NCBI GenBank assembly: GCA_019614645.1
Contig: JABWDB010000011.1
Location: forward strand, 3,831,501-3,895,500
Direction: 5' to 3'
Source: Stratiolaelaps scimitus
Taxonomy: Eukaryota; Arthropoda; Arachnida; Mesostigmata; Laelapidae
DNA length: 64,000 nucleotides
Shown: positions 26,119 to 39,500 of the stretch, piece after piece
How the letters are laid out: each line of letters starts with the position of its first letter
Numbering within the stretch: the stretch's first letter is position 1
Translations under genes and position numbers: made by a program
Notes under the pieces: model-generated
What the model was told of the DNA's origin: nothing
Database searches by the model: none
The model's input: only the letters and a program-made list of their open reading frames with translations

Positions 26119-29100
26119 GTTGGAACAAGCAAATGTTACTTGATTCATTGTCAACACTCGGACGACCGCAAAGCCCACAAGCGGTCTCTCGGGCGAACGC
26201 GATGGCCTTACGTCACCGAGAGGTAAAATTTTAATTTTGATAATCAATTCATCATCGAACCGCGGTACTGCGTAGCCAGAGAGCCGCTCACGGCGATTGG
26301 CGACGACACGGTAATATAGCAATTAATACAATGATTAATACCGTGTGGTGGTCGGTGAGCGAGGTGGCGAGCAGGGACAGCAATCGCGCTGCGATTGGCA
26401 AACGCAAGCGTAGTAAAAAAAAAAAAACAACCCGCACGCCAACTGTGTAATTGCTGCTGATATCGATATCGGACTACGGGATTCGATTGGGATCTGACGT
26501 CAGTCAGATTGTCGCTCTCGCTGCCCGCGGACCTTCGGAACTTCGACGGGGAGACCCGTGTCCACCGAACAAAAAACACAGCAACAACGGTCGAACACAC
26601 TCGCCAAATTTCGTTTACGGCCAGCCTGGGATCGCCGCAAATCGTGCCATGGTGGACCGTCGCTTCAAGTTAACACGCGTACGCATTTGAGATCATCACG
26701 TCTCGGGAGCTGATAACGGTCGCACTGCGATGAGACTTGCATGGTCGTCAAACGATAGATGACGTCCCCTTGTGTATTCCTCAAGCCGCGTCCGGCGAAC
26801 GGAGCATTGCCGAGACTTGAGCGCCAACGCATCACGCCGTACAGAAGATTTGGTAGACGCTGCTTGAGAGGGTAGCGGACTTATTTCTTGATCATCGGCC
26901 ACTCCCGTATCAATGATTCGGTGCAAGGGACGTTCAGATATCAAACGGTGATGATAACGCGATCCTATGCTAACGAGTGCGAATTGTCAAGCTGCTGTTG
27001 TCATTGTTGTTTTTGTTGTTGCGTTGGACAGAGCGTTCGACACGGTGTGTGCAAAGGGAGAGTGTTATATTTATGCGGCGGCCTGAAATTCGGAACGGGC
27101 AGCCCCATAGATATATAATAGCACATTCATTCACATGCTGTATGCTAGCTATATCTAGCAGTTGTGACACAGCATGTTTACCCCCCCTCCCCCCGCTGTA
27201 AATCTTACGCGGACCCCAGCTCACCCCCACCGTCCCCCGCTGAGCCGTTCAGTTGCCGGAGGGAGGTGGCTGGGGCTGGCTCCTCCCGTGGTGCGGGGAA
27301 ACAAATAGCCACCGCAACGGGTCGCCAACCGATCACAGCCATCCAGCTGACGTTCAACGGCTGTCCAACGCCAGGCGATCCTGGTGCAAACAGATTTGCC
27401 TTCGAAAGACAAGCCAACAGCACACTCTGCATGCTGGTCGCATGCCTGCTTAGCTATTTCGCCCGCCCCCACCCCCACCCCAGTCTCTCTCTCTCTCCTT
27501 GCTTCGTCTCCGCTTGTCGGTCTGTTGTGCCAAGCGCGGTCATCGTTGTCGTTCGACGACTGCTACATACAAATCCGCGTCAGCCTCGTCCGACTATTGT
27601 TTTTCCGGGCCGCCGTCTTCGGAGGATCCGTTGCCCGGCGAGGCCGGAGGATGCCTATCCAGTAAAAAAGGTGGTAGCACAAGAAAAGAGGCGGCTGATC
27701 GCACTTGCTTCCTACCACAGCGTAGCCAGGCAGCCGGTCGACCGGTGGTCGAATCGGTTTCTCTCGACTGAGCAGCCGCCGCTTGAACGAGAGGTGGTCG
27801 TCGTCAGTGATCGCCAAGCGCCACTAGTGGCTATCGAGCGAACGCAGCAAAGACTCGAGAGAGAGAGAGAAGCAGGAACGCTGTGGAAGCCGGCGGCGGC
27901 GGAGGCGACCGTGGCCGCAACGGTATCAGGCAGGGCGGCAGAGAATCCCTGAACAAGCGCTGGAATGAAGGGGAATCTGTTTTTGCCGATGTACCCCATG
28001 ACGCTGTGTGGCTCCCACAGCCGCACGGCTGCCGATGAGACCTGCGAGTTGTGCTACAGCATGAGAACGGAAGTGCTGTCGAATTCTGCCGCTGGGAGCT
28101 CTGGCTCCTGGAGTGGAGTTGTCGCTCGTGGGAACAGCCCGGCAGTCGCTGTCAGCTAAAACAACAGTTACAAGCTCGCCACCAATTCGCTAGCTAGCTA
28201 GCTAGCTAGCAGCGCGCGAAACAAAACGCCACCACGGCCACCACGGCAGACCTGCTGGAATCAAGAGTCACCGAGCAGGTGCGTCGGGCAGCGACTGAAC
28301 GCGTTGTGTAAATCGCCAGTAGAACCGATATCGATTGAAAGAACATGGAACGAAAATCATGCAGCAGCAGCAGCAACTCAAAGGCTTTTAATCTCATGTC
28401 GAGATGGAGAACAACGTTCGTCCATATCGCGTCGATATGTTCGAAGGCTCCACATTACATCGATACGTGAAGAGTTTGCACGGCATCTCCCCTCATATAA
28501 CAGGAGGCTTGTCGCTGTTTGCCGCTTCTGCATTTTCTATGGCGCAACGCCTCCGATGAATGAACGGGGTGTGGCGTTCGCGTGGTGCAGATTTGCAAAT
28601 CGGATCCCGGGCGAAAAAGCCACTAGGCACTGTCAGTGGCTTCGCATCCGTCCCGCATCCGAACACTGCACCACTCGTGTGTTACGCGTGAATGGTGGAT
28701 GTCCACTCATTCGCTTAACAGGCGAGACTCGTATGGCGAATATACAAATGAATGAATAATCATAATAATAGTTGTATTATACAATCTAATACACTCATAC
28801 ACACGCAAAATCATCAGGTCGGATTTTTGCACCAACAGACTGCTTACACAAAATCGCTCGCGCGCGCCCCCCCCCCTCTCGTGAGCCACTTCCAGTGCAA
28901 CTGGGAGAACTCATCTCAAGGTGGGCACTGCCTTTCAAGGAGTCCACGCAAACGCGCTCACCTCAGATGTGAGGTGAGGTGAGGCCTCGATTGACGGGGG
29001 TCGCCCAGTGAATCGAAGCCTCGCCTACCAACTTCGCCTGGGGGAGTTTTCTCCCTTCTTCGCCTAACCAGGCAGATTCCTCGAGTCCCACCCAGAACGC

Positions 29101-30164
29101 GTTTTCAGTGTTCAGAGGCAAGCAAACGAATCGTCGCCGCGTATCTCGACGCATTTGTCTCTCTTACTCCCTCCGCTCCCTCTGTATTGGCTGCCTATCG
29201 CTATGGAGGGAGCGGTCGCCGTCTCTCCTCGTAGACGGTCGTAAAACCTACGCATATATATATATATATATATGATACGACCACTCATACATGGGTAGGA
29301 GACGTAGATCAAGGCATTCTCAGGCAACAAACTAAGCGTAAACATGATCAGCTCGATTATTCCAGAGCAGAATGTAAGCCGGGCTCTCGACACCACACCG
29401 AATGGTTTCATTCCGCTTAGCTACGCAGACAGCTTGTTCGTCTTGGTCGTCACTTGCTATTTCGAACGAAGCCCAAGTGGCTCGAAGAAGAAGAGAAGCC
29501 CATCATACGACGCTGACCGGGACCAGCAGAATAGGCCGTAGCAATAACCAAGCAACTGTGCTGACTGCGGCCTTTGCTGCTGCTAGTCAAGCTGCCTCCT
29601 ACTCGCACAACAGCTATTTTCTGACCTTAAACTAGAGACCCAGAAAACGCAAGCAGTCACTTGTTCGTCTTTCGTCTGATAGACGACCACCCGGCGAACC
29701 GTCGGCGGCTGCAGAACACAGCAACTACAGCAACAGTACCACCCAGCCACGACACAGTCAACGGACGCTTACGGCCGGCCGATGCGCTATTGCCGTTCCG
29801 ATTCGTTGAGTCAGGCATTATTATTATTGTTACCCACTATAGCGGTAGTCTCTGATAGCCATCTAATATAAGGACAGGCAGGGAGTCCGGCCCCGCGGGC
29901 CCCAGAACCTTTGGGACGCACGTTCGTCAGTTGGCAGCCGGAAAAAAAATGGCGGCACCAGCAGCTGCAGTCATAGCAGCGCAAATACAATGACATGAGA
30001 GTGTAGCAACAATCACACGAAAGATCAGTCAAGCAAAATGAGAACAGCACAATAATAATAGTAGTAGTACTAGTAATAATAATAATAATGATGGATCAGA
30101 CAAGAGCATCGGACGCCTTAATTATTCGTTATCGCTTGCCGTGTCACCACCACAATCACATGAT

Positions 30165-30183
30165 TATATATCTATATATATAA

Positions 30184-30219
<36 letters not shown>
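30165..30219. repeat. interrupted (TA)n microsatellite
   Basis: TA tract broken by two TC interruptions (ATATATCTATATA and ATAATCTATATA). Confidence 0.93.
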
Positions 30220-30221
<2 letters not shown>

Positions 30222-31208
30222 CATTGGTGTCCGTTCGATGTCGACGATAACGCTACGCGACGTCAATAGCGTCACGCTACAACGTCAGCCGGTTCCGGGA
30301 CGACTCAGTGTCTATCTCTATGGTCGATACGGGTGGAGTGCTGGAAGAATTCTCGCCGATCGCCTCTCGGGTCAACTCGAATGGGTGCAGCGAACAAGAT
30401 TGTGTAAAAAGTTATCCAGCTCATGATGCGTTCTTTTGGGGAGGATATGAGCGCATTATTGAGATTATACTGCTGAATAATTGTTGTTGTTTTTTGTTTG
30501 TGCCGTGTCGACAGGTGCACGAGCATTGCGGTTCCTTCAAAGAGCGCATTTTTTTTAATTAATTTAAAAATCGACCAAAAGAAGCAGTAGCGGATCTGCA
30601 TTAGCGATGATTGGCGTGGGTTTAACAGCGAACGTGGCGTGATTCTGACGCCGGGGTGGGACGTGGGACGCGATGACGCTACACAAGATTCAATGCGTCC
30701 AAACATAATTAGTGCGCTAATCATCTTTACTGCTGGACTGCTCGATGGTCCGAGTGGAGGGCGCACCCATTGGGCGATTTCGTGTCCACAGTAACTGGGC
30801 AATATGAAAAGGACTGTACATATATATATATATATATATATATGAGCAAGCAAATCAATATTGGCTTAATTAATAGACAATAACGGCAAAGGCTGCTCAC
30901 CAAACAATCTATGTTTGTTTTGCATGTATACAATTGTTTATCAGAGCGAGCCTCGGGGGATGATAAAAACTAGTACAGGCTAGTATATAAACATTTTGTA
31001 TGAACATCGATGTGTCGGGGTGCCGTATCTCCCTTTCTCTAGCTGTGCTCATTTAACTTCTTGCGATACAGAGTAAAAAGTCCCTGGTATTAAGCCTCTG
31101 CCACGCTTACCAAACTGAACACCATACCATCATAATCATCACCATCGCATGAATTCAATCTTTTGAGTCAAAAGTATGCCTGCAAACGGACTCTCACACA
31201 CTATACAC

Positions 31209-31244
<36 letters not shown>

Positions 31245-33087
31245 CCGAGTAGAATATCAATCAGATCCTCTAGGGAAAATAAGCGCTCTCGTCATCGGCG
31301 TTCAGGCGCTCACACGCGACGCTTTATGCAGACGGCCAGTGACGGGGTGTGGTAAAACTACAAAACGCCACCAGTTTTGGATCTCAGCCAATTTGCTCGA
31401 AACGCACAGACGCCCACACAGGCAGACAGAGAGAGAGAGGGCGAACACGGGGTGGGCGACATCAGGCACATCTTGGTGGTGGATGAACTAGATAAATTTG
31501 TTTCATTAGCGATTAGCTAAATAAGAACAACGTCATCGCCACCCATCGGGCCGATGGACCGATTACTAGCGAGGGGATTTTGAAAACGAGTTTATTTATA
31601 TAGCGTTACCAGCAGCAGCAGCAGCAACATCGGCGACAACAACAACAACAATAACAGTTAAATTATCAAGGCTCGTCGTAATTCATACCGGCTTGTTATC
31701 ACCGAAGGGACAGAGCAGACCTTCCTGCCCTTATATTCATATATATATATATATATATTTTTTTTTTCAAATTTGTTTTTTATTAATTTCATTATTGTTA
31801 TTTGGCGTTGATAATTCCAAGATTCTAAGGTGCGGTCATTTTTCTATCGGCAGCAAGGTACGAGAGCTCACCTTTACGCGCTGTTTTGCTGCATAATGCA
31901 AAAGAAGTAATATATATGTTCCTGCTGTAAGTATTACGGCGGAGAAAGCAATCTTGTTGGCAATCTACTAGAACAATATAGGGTGACTCATCTCGTAGGC
32001 GACCAGCAGGCCAACGCTTCTCTGCGGTTGGACGAATCCTAGAGGTTAAGACGACTGTCTGAAACTCAGTGTGAAATCATTATTCCACGGATAATGCGTA
32101 ATGAAGCAAATTGGGTCAAGTTAATAATAATAGTAATAATAATTAAGAGCGATGAAAGTTTCACAACACGAAAAAGTCCAGTTACCCCGTAGCGTATCAG
32201 ATCTATTTTTGCCACTAAAGGCTGGCTGCAAGGAATGAGCAGCTTAGTCCTCCAGCGGCGACGAGAAGCTTCTCAACGCCTAATAATTGTTCGGGTAAAC
32301 GAGGCAAATTGAACGGGTTGGTCTGACGACTCACGGTGGGAGGAATAATTCCGTTTTTTTTTCTTTGCTCAGTGGCGGTTGGCGGTAAAGTGAATTGCTT
32401 GATATAACTTGATCGCACGCTCGTTCGCGGCGCTCGGCGAAAGTCAACGAGCACCGATCTATTTCGTAATTCGTCGAATTGACCATTGACGTAATGCTAA
32501 TGTTCATCAACACTGCCAGAATATTCTTATGATGGGGAGGAGAGGGAACCTTTTCGTTCTGAAAAATATTGGAGCAAGCCTGGGGCGAAATCGCGGCAAA
32601 TTCTCTTTGGGAAAACCTCCTGCGAGACTTTCTGCTAAAATGACACTTGCTACCTTCTCCCAAATATATAATAGGTTTCCACTATTCAAAAAAAAAAAGA
32701 GAAAAAAACCACCAAATTGGGATGGTAAATTCGTAAATTGACGTACGACAAGAGACCGGGGATTAGCCTCAGTGTTCGCTGTTTCGCTTTGATGCTCGAG
32801 AGATAACGATACGGGTCATTGCCGCAGATTGACGTGACTCTTCCCCGACGTGTGGAGGAGAGAGACAGAGGCGCCCCAATAAATGACAAATCATCGAAGG
32901 TAGGCATGAGAATTCTGCTCGATTCAAGTAACGAATGCAATCCACCCACAGTGGCCGACGCGAACGGGCCATATATATATATATATATGTATACTACGTG
33001 TAATCATTTTGCTACAGTTTCTAGACAAATGGCCCATGGGGAAGAATTCGAGCAGATCGACCAATGAATGGATTCTTTTTAATTATC

Positions 33088-33120
<33 letters not shown>

Positions 33121-33983
33121 TATATCGAATTAGGTAGCGATTCGTACTTGTCAATTAGTGCGAAAGTTCCACTCTATCCCGAAACGAAATTCACCCTAAG
33201 AAGGGTAAGAGGAATTCTTTTGGCAACATTATTCAACAAGAAATCTAACAGCGCTAGAAAGAAGAATCCTATTTGCTCACGCAAAAACACGCACAGAATA
33301 CGTATCGTGTAACCATGGCCAAATCCCCCCCCGCGCCATATTACTTCGTGCTAATTGTATCTCGGTGTATAATTTGAATCATTGTCAATCGTTCCGGGAA
33401 ACATGGGAAATGTTCTGCAAAATGTCTTTCTGCCTACTTGGAAATTAGTGCCGAGTGTTGTCCATTCACTGCTATTTCGTATCGACGCCTGTATTTCGTA
33501 TTGACGTCGAATTCGATTGGGAAAATTGTCGATTTTTCTCGAACGAACACATCCAGGACTTCAGCATTAATCACAATCGCCCATTGAAATCAATGCGGAT
33601 CAGGATTAAGATCAACGTCCCGGGGCCGCAAGTCAACGGCAGAATGACAGCCTGCAGCTGGGTAACCAGTAACAAGGATGACTCAACTCGCTGGCTATTC
33701 GCAAGGGATTCGTCATTTACGCTTGCCCAGAAATTTAACGACTTAACACTTATAATGAAAATAACGAAATCTGCCTGCCTGCTTTCACCTCGTATATGTC
33801 AAGTCTGTACATTGAGATCTGCTTTAGATGTTCATATTACATTAACTACTATATATTTAAGGCGTTCTATGGTAATACTCAAGTATACTACGACGTCTCT
33901 CTCTCTCTCTCTCTCTCTCAATCAAATATATATGTATATGTATTTAAGGGTGAGAGAGATCGCAGAAAGCGTAATTTATTTGA

Positions 33984-33984
<1 letters not shown>

Positions 33985-34049
<65 letters not shown>
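33985..34049. repeat. (TA)n microsatellite
   Basis: Uninterrupted TA tract of about 65 bp, followed by a short TG run. Confidence 0.96.
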
Positions 34050-34056
<7 letters not shown>

Positions 34057-35032
34057 GTGTGTCAGCAGCCGGTGCGATCCCGATTTTCATTTGCACGACC
34101 CCAATGAGACGTGTTGCACTATAGATTCACGAGCCACGGTCGCGTATTGCCTCGCTCCACGCCTTGACTATGATCAAGGGCACAAGACATGCAGGTAACA
34201 GCGTCGTCTCTTGGCGTATTCTGCTGTTTTGACGTCGTCCATTCAGTCACGTTCGTCCTAAGTCCTGACCGATGAGTTGGCATCGATGGGAAGGTCTGGC
34301 CAACACGCATCTCCGCGGATACTTGCACAAGCACAGCGACGAGCAGCGGTATCAGGTCGGCGAAGCACAGCGGCAAAGATTATCAATCATCTTTTTCAAT
34401 CTCTCGTCGCGCGCACCCGATTATCACAGCTGTTACATAATCGTCGAACGGTGCGCGTATTTACTACCAGATGGCTAGCGGCCTGTGGTCACCGAACGGT
34501 TGCCCGATCCCGCGTTCCGACCGCCGTTTGCTTGTCCCTTCTTGGTCATTCATTTACCATCACATGGAAAACTAAGCGAAGGAAACGGACTCCCCGGGGG
34601 CATACGTGTGTGGTGCTTAGAAAAAAGAACAATGAATTCGCCGACGCGAACAGGGTCCGGCTGTTTCGCGGGGCGGGGGGATGTTGTCTGATGATCGTAC
34701 CGTCTCTTTCTGGCTATAGCAAACTGCGATAGAAGCAGCGTTCGTTCCGACAAGCGAAGGTCTTCCGAAGCACCCCGTACGAAGACGAAGTGCATACAAC
34801 AAGCAAGTGTATATATATATATATATATACTAGAAAAGGCGGAGGGGAGCTGACGAGGAAGCAGCTCTTTGGAGCCAGCTGTCCATTAATCTTGACGGCG
34901 TTCTGTAGACGAGGCGAGACAAACTGCTCGAAACTGACAAGAGCAACGGAACGAACAGCTGTCATTGGACCTTCTCGATATGATTTTTTTCGATGCCTCG
35001 CTAAAATGCGCAATGGGGCTGCAATCTATATG

Positions 35033-35060
35033 CCGTATTCTACTGTGATGTAGAATACGG
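35033..35060. repeat. perfect 11-bp-stem hairpin
   Basis: CCGTATTCTAC and its exact reverse complement are separated by a 6-nt loop (TGTGAT). Unlike most hairpins here it has no TA-repeat core. Function unknown. Confidence 0.85.
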
Positions 35061-36030
35061 TGGTCGGGCGAGATGCTGTGAGGATATCGCCATATCGGCG
35101 GGCTAAACTGCTGCTAGAAAAGTGGGTGGACTCTCGCACATTTGCTTATAGCTTGTCCAGGCGTCAGGCGGCAGGATAGCATCGAACGGGGTCCAGTGGC
35201 GATACGTGCGAATATGAACGAACCGGTGAAAGAGCTTGGTTCCCTCCCGATCGTCCGCGCATCCTCGCAAATGTACGATATTTATATGCTAGGTAGTCTT
35301 GTCGGTGGAAACGACCGAGTAGGCTTTTGATAGCAAAGGGAATTGGCACTCAGTGAGATGGACGGATTCGCGCAGAAAAGTGCATGCGACCTTCAGCACG
35401 GTGGAAAACAAAAGCCCTTGCTATTTTTGATTGTTTTTACAAATCGTATCAGTAGACAGCCACCGCAAGCGAGTCTACCCACCAATTATGAATGGCTATT
35501 ATCATGAGAATATCAGCCTGCCCCCTACGAGGGCTTAGGCGTTCGACAGCTGCAGTTCCATTAATAAGCCATAGCTTTGTATTGTATTGTCTGTTATTTT
35601 GTAATTTCCACGTGGTCTGACTCATTTCTGCCGAGTGCGCTAGAAATTTTCCACTCTAGGAGATCCGGTCACCGTCAAGTGATACCGTTCTATAGAATGG
35701 GAGAGGGACTCGATGCGAGCTCCAAAAGTTGCCCTGACTTCTATCAGGTCCACAGCCAAAAGTCGATCGAGCAATATTTTAGAACTGTCGATGGAACCTT
35801 TTAACGTATTCTGCAGGAGGATGAGTCGCCATTGCGTACTAGGAAAACAAACTGGACCCATTTCAAAGGAGCAATCTCTACCGTAAAGGACACGCACTCC
35901 TGGATGTCCTCAGCGTTTCGTTACGCGCCCCGATAGCGAGGCGGACTGAGTACAATCTAAGTGAATTTTCCCGGCAGATTCAGCTTCAAACAGTTAAAAC
36001 TCGGTACAGGGGTACAGCTGCTTTCGGGCT

Positions 36031-36190
36031 TGCCGATTCACAAGACGGATCTCTGCTTAAACGCAAATCTGCAACGGCGGGGGATCGAACCCGTTCGTCT
36101 ACCTACGTGTTGCACCTCCAGTCGCAAAGCAGGCGCACACGGATGCACCACCAGCAGGCCACCGTTGCTCGAAGGCAGTATTTCGAAGAA
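36031..36190 (-). mobile_element. tRNA-derived SINE-like element, copy A
   Basis: Read on the minus strand, this segment contains a Pol III B-box (GGTTCGATCCC at about 36081-36091). About 60 nt earlier lies an A-box-like TGGCCTGCTGG. This is the layout of a tRNA-derived SINE head. The body downstream of the B-box matches, with many changes, the segments at 52640-52790 and 58157-58300. Shared blocks include a GGCTTGCCGATT/GGCATTGCCGAT block, an ATAAGA/ACAAGA block and, with copy B, CGGATGCACCACCA. No cloverleaf of a functional tRNA is evident. Element ends are approximate. Family assignment is inference from three copies. Confidence 0.55.
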
Positions 36191-36539
36191 CAAGGCCACA
36201 AGCCCAAAATGTGTGTCGTTGTCGCTCCGACGACCTTCGTGAACACGTATCTATGAAGCCATTCACATTGTTCGACTGCTTCAATCAGCGACCTCACGTC
36301 TCCGCCAAAGGTACACTTGTAAGTCATGAGGTAAAACACGCTTGTGGCTATTCGTCGCCCGACTAATTTGGCGCCCGGCAGCAATTCGAAGCCAACAAGA
36401 AGAAGAAAAACGGCGGAGCGTGTTAAAGCTCCATTCAATCTAGCCAGTCCGATATGCCTCAAATATGCTGTGAACACATATCTAAGCTGAATGCATTGCA
36501 CGCAACCTGCCAAGAAGCCCCATCTACTCTGTCCGGCAA

Positions 36540-36586
36540 GCGTCGACAGCTTCGCTCTGCTACTGCTGCGTCGACAGCTTCGCTCT
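36540..36586. repeat. 19-bp direct repeat
   Basis: The 19-bp block beginning GCGTCGACAGC at 36540 recurs exactly at 36568 with a 28-bp period. No function inferred. Confidence 0.85.
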
Positions 36587-36590
36587 CCCT

Positions 36591-39500
36591 GTAATAGCTA
36601 TTAACACGAAGCGTAGTCATTTCTTCATTCGACTTCTATAACACTGTCCATGGGGACAAGTGGGCCCGAATATCGTACCAAATCGCGCAAATTGACCTGC
36701 TCAGTATTCCAGCTAACAGGATCCCCGGAGTGATTATGGACAAAACGACGTTCTAGATATTACTTCAATCTTTTTTTTCGTCTGTCGATCGGCCTATCGA
36801 TCCTGCAGGATCCGATTCGATGCTATAGGCGATCTCGTTTTAGTCTCGACGTCGACTAAAATAAGCCTCCCTAGTCAGGCTATCTGTCACACCGCTGTGG
36901 CCGTGACGCAGCTGCGGCCGACACTAGGACAATAAATTCTACCCAAAAAAAATACGTAGAATCTACAGCTGCATCCTTCCGACCGATAGGTTCCTGTTCG
37001 CCGACGGTCCTTCGATACATGTATATATATATATATTATATATTCGCCAATTGCTATGACAACGCTTGAGCGAACAGTGCTTTCGGAAATTTCCAATCAG
37101 GAGAGAGACGAGCCCCGCTACCGCGTTCGTTCCTAGACATTGGCAAGTCTGTGCATCCGCTATCGTCGACAGCTGACGGCCGGACCACCACCATCACCAC
37201 CACCACAATGTTTCCTCAGGCGGCAGCTTTTGCCGATTGTACCCGTCTGCCGCGCGGCGGCGGTGAATCCTCCCTCTGAACAAATGCTGCTTTTTCGTTG
37301 TAGTGCTCGCAACGCATTCGCGGTTCAATTGAATTCGGCGCCTCGGCGAATTTAGCGGCCGGGATGCGCAGCCGACAGACGCTGAGCAACGCTGAACTCG
37401 GCGGGCACAGCATAACGCGCAGGGTAGACACAGAGCGCGAACGACCGAGATAGATACAGCGAGAGAGAGAGAGAGAGAAGTATCACCACTTTGAAAACAT
37501 CGTGGCATCGCAGTAGGCTAGCGACATTGCAGCTTGTCGAGACATTCAAACAGATGGCTCAAACAACCAGACGGCTCTGGGTACGGCGCCCAGCAACGGC
37601 GCTGGGTGACGCGCGTCCACACCAGCGTCGGCGGACGGCCGAACGAGCTAGTGACCGACCGACGATTGCATTGCAAGGAATTGTCACCCTGCCGCCGAGT
37701 TGTCACGCTCTCGTTCTGAGTTGCCATGTCCACTGAGTCACCAATAAAACCGAGCTCTCGCGGGATCGGAGCTGGCGCAATTATGCGGTGAGAAGGCTAA
37801 ATGTATATATATATATATATATATATGCATAAAACAAAAACCTATCGTTCGCGGCAAATATGTAGTAACAATTAAGACGGTGTGCCATAACAACAACACG
37901 ACTCGTATGCGTCACACCTTACTCAAGTCTCTCCACCGCCCGCCTGCGGGGTCACTGTCGATGATCCACGCTTCAGCCGCCGCCGCCGTCGCCGCCACCG
38001 TCGCCGCCACTGCCACTGAACATAGTCATCGCTCGCTGAGCCGACCCCTACTGACTGTAGCGACGAACGAATCTACCAGCAAAAAGAGCAAGTCGGAGGC
38101 GGCGGCGGCGGCCAAATGGAGGTGTGGCCGCATTTGTTGTCGCCATCCATCATCAGTGGTAATGTCATCCGCTGGTGGATAATTCAAGGTGATCGTCGAT
38201 CGGATGAAATTCGCCAGGAAGGATCTACGGAAGGACAAAACCTCAATTTGCTTTCGGTCGAGTTTGAAGAACGTCGTTGGACGGCCGGGGAGGGGGGTGG
38301 TGTCTGCATTTGAAGAAGAACCGGTCACTTGCAGTGTTTTCCCCATTGATGCGAAAGGCCGTCTCGCGGCCATCGTCCGGTATCGTGTTGTCAAGAGCTA
38401 TGCTACATTGAGATGTGAATGGATGGAGGATTTCTATAATATGGGAATTCCCCCATTTCAATAACGGGTGTATAGCGACGCTTTGTGTCCTGCAACAGTA
38501 ACAGCAGCAACAGCAGCAGTAGACGAAATGAGCAGTTGTGTTTCACTTGTAAAATGGTTTACATGCTTATAAGAAATGAATGAAATTAGCAATCAAGGGC
38601 TCGCGGAAGAGTGACCCATTCTTAGAATGTTAGATAATGTGTGGAAATAATAAGTACCCCAACGGATTACAAGGAAATGACCCTACTGCTCAAGCAGTTA
38701 ACTGAACGACGGACCAGTCTACGCTTCGCATGAGAATATAGGTCGACACAACCGAAATACGTTTTGTGCAGCGCTCTCGCCAATTGCGAACCAGTATCCT
38801 CTCTCTGTGATAAAAGAAAAATAATAACCATTACAATTCTTTTCACACACACACACACGTACCGACATACACGCACTCGGTTCCTGGAGTGTATCTACGC
38901 GAATGTCGTTCATTTAGTTTCTGGTAAACGTTGTGTAATCATAATTTGGGATTCTTGTTTGGGGTCCCTCGTTTGGGAGGGTCCGTTTACGCTGCATCCC
39001 GCCAGCAATACAATCTTAAACAACAACATCCGCACTCTTCTCTATCCCCGTGTGGGCAATGCTTTCGATGCAACTGCTACGACTGACCTCGGCGAAGAAT
39101 TACAGATCCCCTACACTTAACATCGTATCCAAAGTGTGGATTCATTTATTGCATGGATCTATGGACGTGCTACCGATGCACAGACCTCAAATGAATAGTT
39201 TCTTCATTCGACGTTTGAGACAGTTTTTCTCTCGCTCTCTCTCTCTCTCTTAATCTTCTCTAAATCACCCCCCTCCAAACGTTCCAATCGCCTGTTTTAG
39301 CCATATCGAGTTCGTGGACGATATATTTTTTCATGTCTACCAAAACCCTTTACCTCTGATAGGAAGAGAAACAACTTCGAACGCAACTTGAATCACCACG
39401 TAATGGCAAATAAATAGGGAGAAGCTTCACCCCGGACAGGCGGGTAGCGCCTAGACAACTAACTAGATACAATGGTTCAATCATATTCTACAGTGCCAAC

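Larger units (their letters stand above)
20670..30164. other. gene-free stretch with microsatellites
   Basis: No established gene. It contains TA tracts at about 21393-21429, 23948-23973, 24024-24047, 26083-26112 and 29252-29273, CAA-rich triplets at 23564-23636, CAG/CAA triplets at 25605-25687, a CT run near 25080-25103 and a GCTA tetranucleotide run at about 28189-28210. The longest frame (27164-27952) is GC-driven and has no recognisable domain. Confidence 0.6.
30220..36030. other. gene-free stretch with microsatellites
   Basis: No established gene. It holds TA tracts at about 30818-30843, 31213-31242, 31738-31759, 33091-33118, 33985-34049 and 34810-34829, and a perfect hairpin at 35033-35060. 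The long frame 33455-34198 reads straight through a (TA)n tract. A Cys-rich segment at 34069-34194 ends at a good donor-like site and is described as a finding. Confidence 0.55.

Noticed and set aside
27164..27952. 262-codon plus-strand open frame, the longest in the first 44 kb
   Set aside because: It is Pro/Arg/Ser-rich, spans a CT microsatellite, overlaps equally open frames on both strands, and shows no domain or splice support.
33455..34198. 247-codon plus-strand open frame
   Set aside because: It reads through CT and (TA)n microsatellites giving Ser-Leu and Tyr-Ile repeats. Only its last 42 codons are of possible interest and are reported separately.
34119..34376. Minus-strand frame with a signal-peptide-like beginning
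   Set aside because: The apparent first residue is a TTG codon; the first ATG lies after the hydrophobic run, so no signal peptide would be made.
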